NCBI RefSeq assembly: GCF_027497215.1
Contig: NZ_CP114904.1
Span: forward strand, 5,475,001-5,539,000
Reading direction: 5' to 3'
DNA from: Micromonospora sp. WMMD812
GTDB lineage: Bacteria; Actinomycetota; Actinomycetes; Mycobacteriales; Micromonosporaceae
Length of the DNA: 64,000 nt
Made by a program: the position numbers and the translations under genes
In this document: positions 11,084-19,599 of the stretch, piece by piece
Numbering within the stretch: position 1 is the stretch's first letter
Layout: every line of letters begins with the position of its first letter
Notes under the pieces: model-generated
What the model was told of the DNA's origin: nothing
Databases searched by the model: none
The model's input: only the letters and a program-made list of their open reading frames with translations

Positions 11084-12781
11084 ATGCGGTACGACGTGCT
11101 CGTCATCGGGTCCGGGTTCGGGGGCAGCGTCACCGCGCTGCGGCTGGCGGAGAAGGGCTACTCGGTCGGCGTCCTGGAGGCCGGGCGGCGCTTCGCCGAC
11201 GACGAGTTCCCGGAGACCTCGTGGCGGGTCCGGCGCTTCCTCTGGGCGCCCCGGCTCGGCTGCTACGGCATCCAGCGCATCACGCTGCTGCGGGCGGCCG
11301 ACCGCCGGGCCGGCGGCGGGGTGCTGGTGCTCTCCGGCACCGGGGTGGGCGGCGGCTCGCTGGTGTACGCGAACACGCTCTACGAGCCGCTGCCCGCGTT
11401 CTACACCGACCCGCAGTGGCGGGACATCACCGACTGGCGCGACGAACTGGCCCGCCACTACGACCAGGCGAAGCGGATGCTCGGCGTCACCACGTACCCG
11501 CGGGACACCGGCGCGGACCGGGCGATGCGGGGGGTGGCCGGGCGGATGGGGGTCGCGCACACCTTCCACCCCACCCCGGTCGGGGTGCACATCGGCCGGC
11601 CCGGCGAGCGGGTCGCCGACCCGTACTTCGGCGGCGCCGGCCCGGAGCGCACCGGCTGCACGCACTGCGGCTCCTGCATGACCGGCTGCCGGCACGGTGC
11701 CAAGAACACGCTGGTCAAGAACTACCTCTGGCTCGCCGAGCGGCTCGGCGCGCGGGTGCACCCGCTGACCACGGTGACCGCCGTACGCCCCGCCGCGGAC
11801 GGCGGGTACGCGGTGCACACCGAGCGGACCGGCGCCTGGCTGCGCCGGCGGCGCCAGGTGTTCCACGCCGACCAGGTGGTCTTCGCCGCCGGGGCGCTCG
11901 GCACCCAGCGGCTGCTGCACGAGATGCGGGCGACCGGCGCGCTGCCCGCGCTGTCGCCCCGGCTGGGCGAGCTGACCCGGACCAATTCCGAGGCGATCCT
12001 CGGCGCCTCGGTGCCCCGACAGCGGGCCCGCGCCGAGCGGCTCGACCTCACCGAGGGGGTGGCCATCACCAGCTCGTTCCACCCCGACCCGCAGACCCAC
12101 ATCGAGCCCGTCCGGTACGGGCGGGGCTCCAACGCCATGGGGCTGCTCCAGTCGCTGCTGGTCGACGGCGGGCCGCACCGGCTCCGCCGGTGGGTGGCCA
12201 CACTGTTGCGGCAGCCGCGGCTGGCGGCGCAGATGCTCTCCGTCCGCGGCTGGTCGGAGCGGACCGTCATCGCCCTGGTCATGCAGTCGGTGGACAACTC
12301 GCTGACCACCCGGCTCGGACGGGGCCCGCTCGGGCGCCGGTTGGTGTCCGGCCCGGGCCACGGCGTGCCCAACCCCACCTGGATCCCCGCCGGCAACCAG
12401 GCCGCCCGGCTGCTGGCCGAGGAGATCGACGGCGTGCCGGGCGGCGCGCTGACCGAGCCGTTCAACATCCCGATGACCGCGCACATCCTCGGCGGAGCGG
12501 TGATCGGGGCCGGACCCGAGGACGGCGTGATCGACCCGTACCACCGGGTCTTCGGGCACCCCGGGCTGCATGTGGTGGACGGGGCGGCGGTCTCGGCGAA
12601 CCTCGGGGTGAACCCGTCGCTGACCATCACCGCCCAGGCCGAGCGAGCCATGTCCCTCTGGCCCAACAAGGGCGAGACCGACCCACGCCCGCCCCTCGGC
12701 ACCCCCTACCGCCGCCTGTCCCCGGTCCCGCCCAAAACCCCCGCCGTCCCCGCCCACGCCCCCGCAGCGTTGCGCCCGTGA
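11084..12781 (+). CDS. choD: GMC-family FAD oxidoreductase, cholesterol-oxidase-like (ChoD type)
   Basis: 565 residues from ATG 11084 (GTG 11081 is equally possible). N-terminal FAD-binding motif VIGSGFGGSVTALRLAEKGY, then GTGVGGGSLVYANTLY and a C-terminal GMC signature (GLHVVDGAAVSANLGVNPSL). It also carries a Cys-rich motif CTHCGSCMTGCRHGAKNT (C-x2-C-x2-C-x3-C), seen in this ChoD-like subgroup and reminiscent of an iron-sulfur site. The neighbouring guaB-guaB3 order matches Rv3409c (choD) of M. tuberculosis. A true steroid substrate is not demonstrated for this branch, so read the symbol as orthology rather than proven activity. It is divergent from the LCP gene. Confidence 0.8.
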   Translation: MRYDVLVIGSGFGGSVTALRLAEKGYSVGVLEAGRRFADDEFPETSWRVRRFLWAPRLGCYGIQRITLLRAADRRAGGGVLVLSGTGVGGGSLVYANTLYEPLPAFYTDPQWRDITDWRDELARHYDQAKRMLGVTTYPRDTGADRAMRGVAGRMGVAHTFHPTPVGVHIGRPGERVADPYFGGAGPERTGCTHCGSCMTGCRHGAKNTLVKNYLWLAERLGARVHPLTTVTAVRPAADGGYAVHTERTGAWLRRRRQVFHADQVVFAAGALGTQRLLHEMRATGALPALSPRLGELTRTNSEAILGASVPRQRARAERLDLTEGVAITSSFHPDPQTHIEPVRYGRGSNAMGLLQSLLVDGGPHRLRRWVATLLRQPRLAAQMLSVRGWSERTVIALVMQSVDNSLTTRLGRGPLGRRLVSGPGHGVPNPTWIPAGNQAARLLAEEIDGVPGGALTEPFNIPMTAHILGGAVIGAGPEDGVIDPYHRVFGHPGLHVVDGAAVSANLGVNPSLTITAQAERAMSLWPNKGETDPRPPLGTPYRRLSPVPPKTPAVPAHAPAALRP

Positions 12782-12794
12782 TCCGGTCACCCCG

Positions 12795-12866
12795 GCGATC
12801 TTGCACTTCCGGCAGTCGTTCTGCGGCACAGGTCCCGTTCTGTCGGGGCGGAAAGTGCAAGATCGC
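12795..12866. repeat. Long-range inverted repeat of a third type (GCGATCTTGCACTT arms)
   Basis: Left arm 12795-12808 and right arm 12853-12866 (14 bp perfect), 44-nt interior with small self-complementary pieces. Arms and geometry differ from the 61-bp A and B elements. It lies between two co-directional genes (choD-like and guaA) and ends 52 bp before the guaA promoter. Only one copy is present in this window. Confidence 0.8.
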
Positions 12867-12918
12867 GGAAAGTGGGCGTGGTGCGGCGGGGCGGGTCAGG
12901 CCCGGCGGTGACTGTCGG

Positions 12919-12924
12919 TAGGCT
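12919..12924 (+). promoter_or_regulatory. guaA -10 element, probable leaderless transcript
   Basis: TAGGCT ends 8 bp before the guaA ATG, and no Shine-Dalgarno is present between them. Transcription would start within a base or two of the start codon. Confidence 0.5.
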
Positions 12925-12932
12925 TTCTGCAC

Positions 12933-14486
12933 ATGAGCACGCCTCGCCCCGTCCTCGTGGTGGACTTCGGAGCCCAGTACGCCCAGCTCATCGCGCGCCG
13001 GGTGCGCGAGGCGAACGTCTACTCGGAGATCGTGCCGCACAGCATGCCGGTCGCCGAGATGCTGGCGAAGGATCCGGCCGCGATCATCCTCTCCGGCGGC
13101 CCGTCGAGCGTCTACGCACCGGGTGCCCCGCAGATCGACGCCGGCATGTTCACCGCCGGGGTGCCGGTCTTCGGCATCTGCTACGGCTTCCAGGCGATGG
13201 CCCAGGCGCTCGGCGGCACGGTGGCCCGCACCGGCAACCGTGAGTACGGCGGCACCCCGCTGCACGCCCGGCCGGAAGCGGGCGTGCTGCTCCGCGACCT
13301 CCCGGACGACCTGCCGGTCTGGATGAGCCACGGCGACTGTGTCACCGAGGCCCCGGCCGGCTTCACGGTCACCGCCGAGTCGGCGGGCGCGCCGGTGGCG
13401 GCGTTCGAGGACGTGACCGGCCGGCGGGCCGGGGTGCAGTTCCACCCGGAGGTCGGGCACACCGCGCACGGCCAGGAGATGCTCACGCGGTTCCTCTACG
13501 ACATCGCCGGCATCGAGCCCACCTGGACGCCGGAGAACATCATCGACGAGCAGGTGGCCCGGATCCGCGAGCAGGTGGGTGACAAGGAGGTCATCTGCGG
13601 CCTCAGCGGCGGGGTGGACTCCGCGGTCGCCGCCGCGCTCGTGCACAAGGCCGTCGGCGACCAGCTCACCTGCGTCTTCGTCGACCACGGGCTGCTCCGG
13701 GCCGGCGAGGCCGAGCAGGTGGAGAAGGACTACGTCGCCGCCACCGGCATCAAGCTCAAGGTGGTCGACGCTCGGGAGCGGTTCCTCGGTGCCCTGGCCG
13801 GGGTGACCGACCCGGAACAGAAGCGCAAGATCATCGGCCGGGAGTTCATCCGGGTCTTCGAGGCCGCCGCCCGGGAGGTCGCCGCGCACGGCGACGTCGA
13901 GTTCCTGGTGCAGGGCACCCTCTACCCGGACGTGGTGGAGTCCGGCGGCGGCACCGGCACGGCCAACATCAAGAGCCACCACAACGTGGGCGGCCTGCCG
14001 GAGGACCTGAAGTTCGCCCTGGTGGAGCCGCTGCGCACGCTCTTCAAGGACGAGGTCCGCACGCTCGGCCTGCAGCTGGGCCTGCCCGAGGCGATGGTCT
14101 GGCGGCACCCGTTCCCGGGCCCCGGGCTGGCCATCCGCATCATCGGCGCGGTCGACGAGGAGCGGCTGGCCGTGCTCCGCAGGGCCGACCTGATCGCCCG
14201 GCAGGAGCTCAGCGCCGCCGGCCTCGACCGGGGCGTCTGGCAGTTCCCGGTGGTGCTCCTGGCCGACGTCCGCAGCGTCGGCGTGCAGGGCGACGGGCGC
14301 AGCTACGGGCATCCCGTGGTGCTGCGCCCGGTCTCCAGCGAGGACGCGATGACCGCCGACTGGTCCCGGCTGCCCTACGACGTGGTCGCGAAGATCTCCA
14401 CGCGGATCACCAACGAGGTGGCCGAGGTCAACCGGGTGGTGCTGGACGTGACCAGCAAGCCGCCGGGCACCATCGAGTGGGAGTGA
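12933..14486 (+). CDS. guaA: GMP synthase (glutamine-hydrolysing)
   Basis: 517 residues. It converts XMP, ATP and glutamine to GMP. Class I glutamine amidotransferase domain (residues 1-~195) with nucleophile C83 in [10 protein letters not shown] and catalytic His/Glu in QFHPEVGHT. The ATP pyrophosphatase domain has the P-loop [12 protein letters not shown], and the C-terminal dimerisation domain ends in the standard KPPGTIEWE. Full length and intact. It is convergent with the downstream PspC gene, only 7 bp separating the stops. Confidence 0.98.
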   Translation: MSTPRPVLVVDFGAQYAQLIARRVREANVYSEIVPHSMPVAEMLAKDPAAIILSGGPSSVYAPGAPQIDAGMFTAGVPVFGICYGFQAMAQALGGTVARTGNREYGGTPLHARPEAGVLLRDLPDDLPVWMSHGDCVTEAPAGFTVTAESAGAPVAAFEDVTGRRAGVQFHPEVGHTAHGQEMLTRFLYDIAGIEPTWTPENIIDEQVARIREQVGDKEVICGLSGGVDSAVAAALVHKAVGDQLTCVFVDHGLLRAGEAEQVEKDYVAATGIKLKVVDARERFLGALAGVTDPEQKRKIIGREFIRVFEAAAREVAAHGDVEFLVQGTLYPDVVESGGGTGTANIKSHHNVGGLPEDLKFALVEPLRTLFKDEVRTLGLQLGLPEAMVWRHPFPGPGLAIRIIGAVDEERLAVLRRADLIARQELSAAGLDRGVWQFPVVLLADVRSVGVQGDGRSYGHPVVLRPVSSEDAMTADWSRLPYDVVAKISTRITNEVAEVNRVVLDVTSKPPGTIEWE

Positions 14487-14493
14487 CCGTGGC

Positions 14494-14889
14494 TCAGGCC
14501 GCGGTCGGCGGCGTCGGCCCGCTCGGCGGCACCGGGCCGGCCGCGCCCGGCGTGGTCGGCGGGTAGGTCGCCGTCGGGGCGTACGTCGGCTGCGCCTGTT
14601 GCGACGAGGGCCGGGAGGCGGGCGGCGGGCCGTGTGGCGCGGCGCCCGGCGGGTGCGGCCAGGCGGGCGCGCCGGCCGGCTCCTCGGGCATCAGGAACCA
14701 CATGATCGGGTACGCGATCAGCGCGAGCCCGCCGGTGAGCAGCCCGGTGACCGCGAAGATCACCCGGACCAGGGTGGGGTCGACGCCGAAGTAGCGACCG
14801 ACACCGCTCGCGACGCCGGCCACCATGCGGTCGGTGGTCGGTCGGCGGAGCTGCTTGTACGGGGCGTGGGGAGGAGTGGTGGCTGTCAT
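14494..14889 (-). CDS. Small PspC-domain membrane protein
   Basis: 131 residues. ATG 14889 with GGAGGGTGGAG upstream. The PspC domain spans about residues 10-70 (KQLRRPTTDRMVAGVASGVG, FGVDPTLVRVIFAVTGLL) with one or two membrane helices and the PIMWFLMPEE ending. A Pro/Thr/Ala-rich cytoplasmic or surface tail of about 55 residues follows. PspC proteins take part in membrane-stress signalling. Two more PspC-domain proteins lie at 20.8-24.4 kb, so this organism devotes at least three genes in this stretch to the family. Confidence 0.88.
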   Translation of the reverse strand: MTATTPPHAPYKQLRRPTTDRMVAGVASGVGRYFGVDPTLVRVIFAVTGLLTGGLALIAYPIMWFLMPEEPAGAPAWPHPPGAAPHGPPPASRPSSQQAQPTYAPTATYPPTTPGAAGPVPPSGPTPPTAA

Positions 14890-14974
14890 GTCTCCACCCT
14901 CCGCGCGGGGCGGTGGAGTGGCCTCGGTGACCGCCCGGATCCCTACCCTGATCGCCCCCTGAGCGGGGAGGCTT

Positions 14975-14992
14975 GAGTCAGGAATCTGACTC
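14975..14992. promoter_or_regulatory. Operator-like palindrome between the PspC and Nudix genes
   Basis: GAGTCAG-N4-CTGACTC, 7-bp arms around GAAT, in the 144-bp divergent region 42 bp before the Nudix GTG. Likely a dimeric-regulator site; the regulator is unknown. Confidence 0.4.
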
Positions 14993-15033
14993 TTCTCGAT
15001 ACCGGTAACCCGCCCCGGGGAGAATTTGGTTCC

Positions 15034-15984
15034 GTGACCACCACGCTGACGCCGCTGCGCAGGATCGCGGCATACGCAGTCTGTGCCGACTCGCACGGCC
15101 GGGTCCTGCTGGTGCGCGCGTCGACGCGCTCCGGCACTCCCGGCACCTGGTCGCTGCCCGGCGGCGCGGTCGACCACGGCGAGGATCCGAACCACACCGT
15201 CGTCCGGGAGACCGCGGCCGAGACCGGCCTCTCGGTGGCCGTCACCGGCCTGCACGACGTGCTGGCCGACATGCGGGCGCTGCCCGAGCGGGGCATCACG
15301 ATCCACACCGACCGCCTCGTCTACCGGGTCTCGGTGCGGGGCGGGACGCTCACCGACCGGGTCGGCCGGCCGACCGACCTGGCCCGGTGGTTCACCCGCG
15401 AGGAGGCGGCCGCGCTGCCGCTGCGGTCCTTCACCGCCCGCGCCCTCGACCTGCCGGCCTCGTCCGGCGATGTGGTCCCGGACGAGCCGCCCGAGTTCCC
15501 CTCGTTCTACGCCGTGCCCGGCCCGGACGGGCTGCACCGGGCGCAGCGCTTCGCCGCGTACGCGGTGTGCACCGACCCGGCCGGCCGGGTGCTGCTGACC
15601 CGGGTCGCCGACGGCTACCCGGGCGCCGGCTGCTGGCACCTGCCCGGCGGCGGCACCGACTACGGCGAGCAGCCGGGCGCGGCGCTGATCCGGGAGTTGG
15701 TCGAGGAGACCGGGCAGACCGGTCGCCTGGTCGAGCTGCTCGGGGTGGCCAGCCACCGCGACGCCGCCTCGCTCGGCCCCGAGGGCTACCCGATCGACTG
15801 GCACGGCGTCCGCGCCTTCTACCGGGTCGTCGTCGACCAGCCCGCCCCGCCCACGGTCGCCGACGTCGGCGGCTCCACCTGCGAGGCCCGCTGGTTCGCG
15901 CCGGCCGAGCTGGGCGCCCTCCCGGCCGAACGCCTCACCGAGGTCACCGCCGAGGCCGTCCAAGCCGCCCGCCTGACCCCCTGA
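15034..15984 (+). CDS. Protein with two Nudix hydrolase domains (first of a tandem gene pair)
   Basis: 316 residues from GTG 15034. Two Nudix domains in tandem. The first (about 8-140) has the box GGAVDHGEDPNHTVVRETAA, where the first Glu of the catalytic EE pair is Ala (RETAAETGL), so metal binding is probably impaired. The second (about 165-310) has an intact box (GGGTDYGEQPGAALIRELVE followed by ETG). Each domain is preceded by the typical GTWSLPGG or GCWHLPGG strand. Substrate is unknown; such proteins clean up nucleotide diphosphate derivatives. A GGGGAG lies about 13 nt upstream, rather far. The next gene has the same two-domain layout. Confidence 0.88.
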   Translation: MTTTLTPLRRIAAYAVCADSHGRVLLVRASTRSGTPGTWSLPGGAVDHGEDPNHTVVRETAAETGLSVAVTGLHDVLADMRALPERGITIHTDRLVYRVSVRGGTLTDRVGRPTDLARWFTREEAAALPLRSFTARALDLPASSGDVVPDEPPEFPSFYAVPGPDGLHRAQRFAAYAVCTDPAGRVLLTRVADGYPGAGCWHLPGGGTDYGEQPGAALIRELVEETGQTGRLVELLGVASHRDAASLGPEGYPIDWHGVRAFYRVVVDQPAPPTVADVGGSTCEARWFAPAELGALPAERLTEVTAEAVQAARLTP

Positions 15985-16017
15985 CCCCGACCCCTCCCCG
16001 GCCAGCGGGTCGCCCGC

Positions 16018-16078
16018 GTTGATCATGAAGTTATTGTCGGGACACGCCGACACGCACGGCGATAACTTCATGATCGAC
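16018..16078 (+). repeat. 61-bp dispersed hairpin element, subfamily B (copy B1)
   Basis: Left arm 16018-16038 and right arm 16058-16078 (all three differences G-U compatible), 19-nt loop 16039-16057 containing GACACGCCGA. Arms begin GTTGATCATGAAGTT. This is the only one of six copies placed between co-directional genes (the two Nudix genes). Confidence 0.93.
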
Positions 16079-16117
16079 GGGGACGATCCGGACGGGACGC
16101 GGGCGGGGGCCACGGGA

Positions 16118-17020
16118 ATGCAGCAACGGCGGCGGGTGGGTGCGTACGGGGTCTGCCGGGACGACGGGCGGCTGCTGCTCGTGCGCGGCTCCGCCAGCGC
16201 CCAGTTCCCCGGGATCTGGCAGCTGCCCGGCGGTGGTGTGGAGCACGCCGAACATCCCGCGCACGCGGTGGTCCGTGAGGTCACCGAGGAGACCGGGCTG
16301 ACCGTCGAGGTGGCGGGGCTGCGCGCCGTGGTCGCCGACGTGATCCCGTTCCCGGCGGCGGACCTGGCCGTGCACACCGATCGGCTCGTCTTCGACCTGA
16401 CCGTGGTCGGGCGATCGCTGCGGAACGAGCGGGCCGGCACGACCGACGAGGCCCGCTGGTTCACCACGGACGAGGCGGCCGGCGTGCCGCTGATCCCGTT
16501 CACCGCCGAGCTGCTCGGCCTGCCGGTCACCCCGCTGCCGGCCAGCGCGGCGGGGCCGGCCGCCTTCCCGCCGCCACCGGCCGACCGCCGGCTTCGCTTC
16601 GGGGTGTACGGGCTGGTCACCGACCCGGCCGGCCGGGTGCTGCTCACGATGATCGCGGAGGGGTACCCGGGCGCGGGGCGGTGGCACCTGCCGGGTGGTG
16701 GCACGGACCACGGCGAGCAGCCGGTGCCGGCGCTGCTGCGGGAGCTGGTCGAGGAGTCCGGTCAGTTGGGCCGGGTGATCGAGCTGATCGGGGTGGACAA
16801 CCTGCACAATCCGGCCGCGCTCGGGCCGGAGGGTCGCCCGCTGGACTGGCACGGCGTACGGGTGGTCTACCGGGTGGCCGTCGACGTGCCGACCGAGCCC
16901 CGGGTCACCGAGCTGGCCGGCGGCTCGACCGCGCAAGCCGCCTGGTTCACCCCGGATCAGCTCGCCGGGCTGCCGCTGACGGAGATAGCGACCTGGTCAA
17001 TGGGAGGCCGGGTCGGATAA
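16118..17020 (+). CDS. Protein with two Nudix hydrolase domains (second of a tandem gene pair)
   Basis: 300 residues from ATG 16118. The frame is open back into the 61-bp element, but that N-terminus would only translate the repeat, so it is rejected. Both Nudix boxes are complete: GGGVEHAEHPAHAVVREVTE plus ETGL, and GGGTDHGEQPVPALLRELVE plus ESGQ. It is paralogous over its length to the preceding gene, so the gene pair gives four Nudix domains, three with intact catalytic glutamates. Unusually for the window, its last codons are less GC-biased. Substrate is unknown. Confidence 0.88.
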   Translation: MQQRRRVGAYGVCRDDGRLLLVRGSASAQFPGIWQLPGGGVEHAEHPAHAVVREVTEETGLTVEVAGLRAVVADVIPFPAADLAVHTDRLVFDLTVVGRSLRNERAGTTDEARWFTTDEAAGVPLIPFTAELLGLPVTPLPASAAGPAAFPPPPADRRLRFGVYGLVTDPAGRVLLTMIAEGYPGAGRWHLPGGGTDHGEQPVPALLRELVEESGQLGRVIELIGVDNLHNPAALGPEGRPLDWHGVRVVYRVAVDVPTEPRVTELAGGSTAQAAWFTPDQLAGLPLTEIATWSMGGRVG

Positions 17021-17288
17021 CACCCACCACCCGAGCCGGCATCGACCTACTCCGGTACAGTCGAGGTGGGGAATGATGGAGTAACGGGCGATGAGGCCCG
17101 GGATGGGAATATGAGAGCGGTTCGCGCGGTTTAAGGGAGATATAACTACCGCCGGCAGCTATCGCCAAGCCCCGTTCCCCTATGCAATGGTGTACTCCGC
17201 ACAACGGCTGCTGGGCCTGCGAGGTCCGGCACGAGACAGCCGGACAACCGCCTTCGCGGCGGTCAGCCGATCCGGTGATGGAGGAAAC
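17021..17288 (+). promoter_or_regulatory. pssA upstream region with two consecutive hairpins
   Basis: This 268-bp region is noticeably less GC-rich (17080-17180). A possible -10 (TATAAC, about 17141) is followed by two adjacent stems close to the start: GTCCGGC/GCCGGAC (about 17223-17244) and ACCGCC/GGCGGT around a TTCGC loop (about 17248-17264). These end 25 bp before the GTG. No known riboswitch class is recognisable. They could be a structured 5' UTR controlling pssA. Confidence 0.35.
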
Positions 17289-18287
17289 GTGCCGAGAGCC
17301 CCTTGGCGCCGGCGTCGTACTACTGACAGTCCGCGCCCCGCAGGGCGACGTTGGGCGGGCCCGCTGCGCCGCAGCAGCACGTTCGCCCGGCAGGTGCTGC
17401 TGGTCCGGGTGGGCCGCCGCGACGGTGACCTGCACGGTGGCGCCGAGACGGCGCTCACCGAGCCCCGCTACACCGAGCGGCGCCGCCGCCGCTACGGCTT
17501 CGACCGGTTCAACCGGGGCGGGATTGAGGCGGTCATGCCGGTCAGCCCGGCCCTGGCGCCGGTGATCGAGCCCGACGAGGAGGCCTCGGCCCGGTCGATC
17601 CCGCTGCTCCCGGGCGAGCGCACCGCCACCCGGCGGATGAAGTTTGCCCTGGTCAACGCGTGCACCCTGAGTAGCCTGCTGCTGGGCATGCTGGCCATCT
17701 TCCTGGCCATGCAGGGCGAGGTGCGGGTCGCCGCGCTCTGCCTGATCGCCTGCGTCGCGTTCGACGGCCTGGACGGCGCGCTCGCGCGCAAGCTGGGCGT
17801 GGCCAGCCCGTTCGGGGCGCAGATGGACTCGCTGGCCGACATGTGCTCGTTCGGCCTCGCCGCGCCGGTTGTCGTCTACGCTTCGCTCGCCGGCTCGGTG
17901 TCGACGGCGGCCGCGGCCGTCGCCTGCGCCCTGGTCGCGGCCTGCGCCGCGATCCGGCTCGCCCGGTTCAACGTCTCGCCGAAGGACGGCCGGTTCTTCT
18001 GCGGTGTGCCCACCACCATGGCCGCCGCCGTGCTCGCCGTGACCGTCGCCATCCGCGTGCCGGTCCCCGGCCCGGTGCTGTTGGCCGGGGTGGCGCTGCT
18101 GGCCTTCGCGATGGTGTCCAGCTTCCCCTACGCGAAGCTCGCCCGGCTGGTGAAGCTTCCGCCGTGGCTCTGGCTCGCCCCGGTCGTCGGCGCGCTGATC
18201 GACATCCGGCTCACGTTCGCCCTGATCGTGGTGGGTTACCTGGTCAGCGGGCCGGTGCTCTGGCTGCGCCAGCGTCGCACCGCCTGA
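17289..18287 (+). CDS. pssA: CDP-diacylglycerol--serine O-phosphatidyltransferase
   Basis: Makes phosphatidylserine from CDP-diacylglycerol and serine. The CDP-alcohol phosphotransferase signature is intact: DGLDGALARKLGVASPFG followed by AQMDSLADMCSFG (DG-x2-AR-x8-G-x3-D-x3-D). Several membrane helices follow. From GTG 17289 (GGAGGA 3 nt upstream) the protein is 332 residues with an ~82-residue Arg-rich N-terminal extension. A shorter start at ATG 17535 (GAGG 5 nt upstream) gives 250 residues, close to the classic family size. Third-position GC bias from about 17380 onward supports translation of the extension. It faces psd across a shared terminator; the two enzymes make phosphatidylethanolamine in sequence. 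Confidence 0.9.
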   Translation: MPRAPWRRRRTTDSPRPAGRRWAGPLRRSSTFARQVLLVRVGRRDGDLHGGAETALTEPRYTERRRRRYGFDRFNRGGIEAVMPVSPALAPVIEPDEEASARSIPLLPGERTATRRMKFALVNACTLSSLLLGMLAIFLAMQGEVRVAALCLIACVAFDGLDGALARKLGVASPFGAQMDSLADMCSFGLAAPVVVYASLAGSVSTAAAAVACALVAACAAIRLARFNVSPKDGRFFCGVPTTMAAAVLAVTVAIRVPVPGPVLLAGVALLAFAMVSSFPYAKLARLVKLPPWLWLAPVVGALIDIRLTFALIVVGYLVSGPVLWLRQRRTA

Positions 18288-18299
18288 CTCCGTACGTGG

Positions 18300-18330
18300 A
18301 AAGGGGCGCCGCGATCCGCGGCGCCCCTTT
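18300..18330. terminator. Bidirectional terminator between pssA and psd
   Basis: Perfect 14-bp stem AAAGGGGCGCCGCG / CGCGGCGCCCCTTT with a 3-nt loop. A and T runs at the ends serve both convergent genes. Confidence 0.85.
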
Positions 18331-18345
18331 CGCGTGCTGTCCGGC

Positions 18346-19599
18346 TCAGCGCCAGCGGGCGATGACGGTCGACCCGCCGACCACCTTGTCGCCCGGGCCG
18401 ACCAGCGGGTCGGCCGCCTCGGCGGGCAGGTAGACGTCGGTCCGCGAGCCGAACCGGATCAACCCGAAGCGCTCGCCCTTGGCCAGCAGCGCCCCGATCG
18501 GTGCCCGCTGTACGATCCGCCGGGCGATGAGCCCCGTCCGCTGCGCCACCACCACCGTGCCCCGCGCGGTGTCCAGCACCGTGTACGCGGCCACGTTGTG
18601 CTCGGCGTCCGGCTTCATGGCGTTGACGAAGCCGCCGTCGGCCACGAAGTAGTCGACCACCTTGCCGGCGACCGGTGCGCGGTTGACGTGCACGTCCAGC
18701 ACCGACAGGAACACCGCGATCCGCAGCCACTCGCCGTCGCCGAAGCGCTCGTCGTGCAGCCGCTGCACCGACAGGACCTGCCCGTCCGCCGCGGCGACCA
18801 CGGCCGACGGGTCCTCGGGCACGTCCCGCTCCGGGTCGCGGAAGAACGCGGCGACCGGGGCCGCCGCGAGCGCGGGCAGCAGCCAGAGCTTCGACTTCGG
18901 CCGGGTCAGCCGGGCCAGCGCGGCCAGGCCGAGGGCGATGCCGGCCGCGGCCACCCCGTTGGAGTCGATGTGCATGCTCCGGGTCAGCGGCACGCTGGAC
19001 GGCCGGTGGGCCGGCGCCAGCCGGTCCGCCGCGGCCGGGCTCGCCGGGGTGAACCGGAGCCGGTACAGCCGCACCGGCGGCGAGTTGCGCACCACCAGGT
19101 CGGTGCCGACCCCGTAGAGGGCCCCCTGCCGCTCCAGCTCGGCCGTCGCCCCGGCGGTCCGGCCGGGGGTGGCCGCCGTCGCCACGCTCAGCACCGCACC
19201 CTCGACGAGGTACTTGGCCAGACCATCGATCGCGGTGCGGGTCTCGTCGGCGGTGCCGAGGAGCGGCTCGGCGGCGATCACCACCTCGGCGGCCTCCGCC
19301 TCGGCGAGCGAGTCGACCACGCGGACCCGGTCGGCGACCCACCGGCCCTGGGCCGTGACGTGTTCGCGCAGCGCGGTGGCCGACGACCCCTCGGCCGGCA
19401 CCACGGTGAGCCGGTCGCCGGGCAGCAGCGCGTCGATCGCCGCAGCCAGCACCGCGGACTGCGGCTCCGCTCCGACCAGCAGCGCGGCCTTCGCGTCGTT
19501 GAGCCGGGCGAGTTCGGTGACGAGGGTACGGGCGGCTCGCTCGCCGATGCGGACCGGACCGGGCCGGCCGGGGGTGCGCACGGCGGGGGACTGGGTCAT
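18346..19599 (-). CDS. psd: Phosphatidylserine decarboxylase with an N-terminal Rossmann/methyltransferase-like domain
   Basis: 417 residues from ATG 19599 (AGGAG 11 nt upstream). The C-terminal ~215 residues are a complete PSD: FFRDPERDVP, VVAAADGQVLSV, IAVFLSVLDVHVNRAPVAGK, MKPDAEHN, and the autocatalytic site RFGSR, where chain cleavage between G384 and S385 makes the pyruvoyl group. The first ~190 residues are extra. They begin RIGERAARTLVTEL and contain ALLVGAEPQSAVLAAAID, a nucleotide-binding-like strand-loop-helix, and VVIAAEPLLG, resembling a degenerate class I methyltransferase fold. M. tuberculosis Psd lacks this part. A hydrophobic stretch (about 216-245) links the domains. Decarboxylase activity is well supported; the extra domain's role is unknown. 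Confidence 0.92.
   Translation of the reverse strand: MTQSPAVRTPGRPGPVRIGERAARTLVTELARLNDAKAALLVGAEPQSAVLAAAIDALLPGDRLTVVPAEGSSATALREHVTAQGRWVADRVRVVDSLAEAEAAEVVIAAEPLLGTADETRTAIDGLAKYLVEGAVLSVATAATPGRTAGATAELERQGALYGVGTDLVVRNSPPVRLYRLRFTPASPAAADRLAPAHRPSSVPLTRSMHIDSNGVAAAGIALGLAALARLTRPKSKLWLLPALAAAPVAAFFRDPERDVPEDPSAVVAAADGQVLSVQRLHDERFGDGEWLRIAVFLSVLDVHVNRAPVAGKVVDYFVADGGFVNAMKPDAEHNVAAYTVLDTARGTVVVAQRTGLIARRIVQRAPIGALLAKGERFGLIRFGSRTDVYLPAEAADPLVGPGDKVVGGSTVIARWR

Noticed and set aside
16019..16117. N-terminal extension of the second Nudix protein beginning MIMKLL
   Set aside because: It simply translates the 61-bp element. The same MIM(R/K) pattern appears in open frames through the copies at 1560 and 33643, so these extensions are artefacts of the repeat.
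17041..17180. Possible tRNA or known riboswitch in the AT-richer segment before pssA
   Set aside because: No cloverleaf or TPsiC-like sequence and no known riboswitch consensus could be matched by eye.
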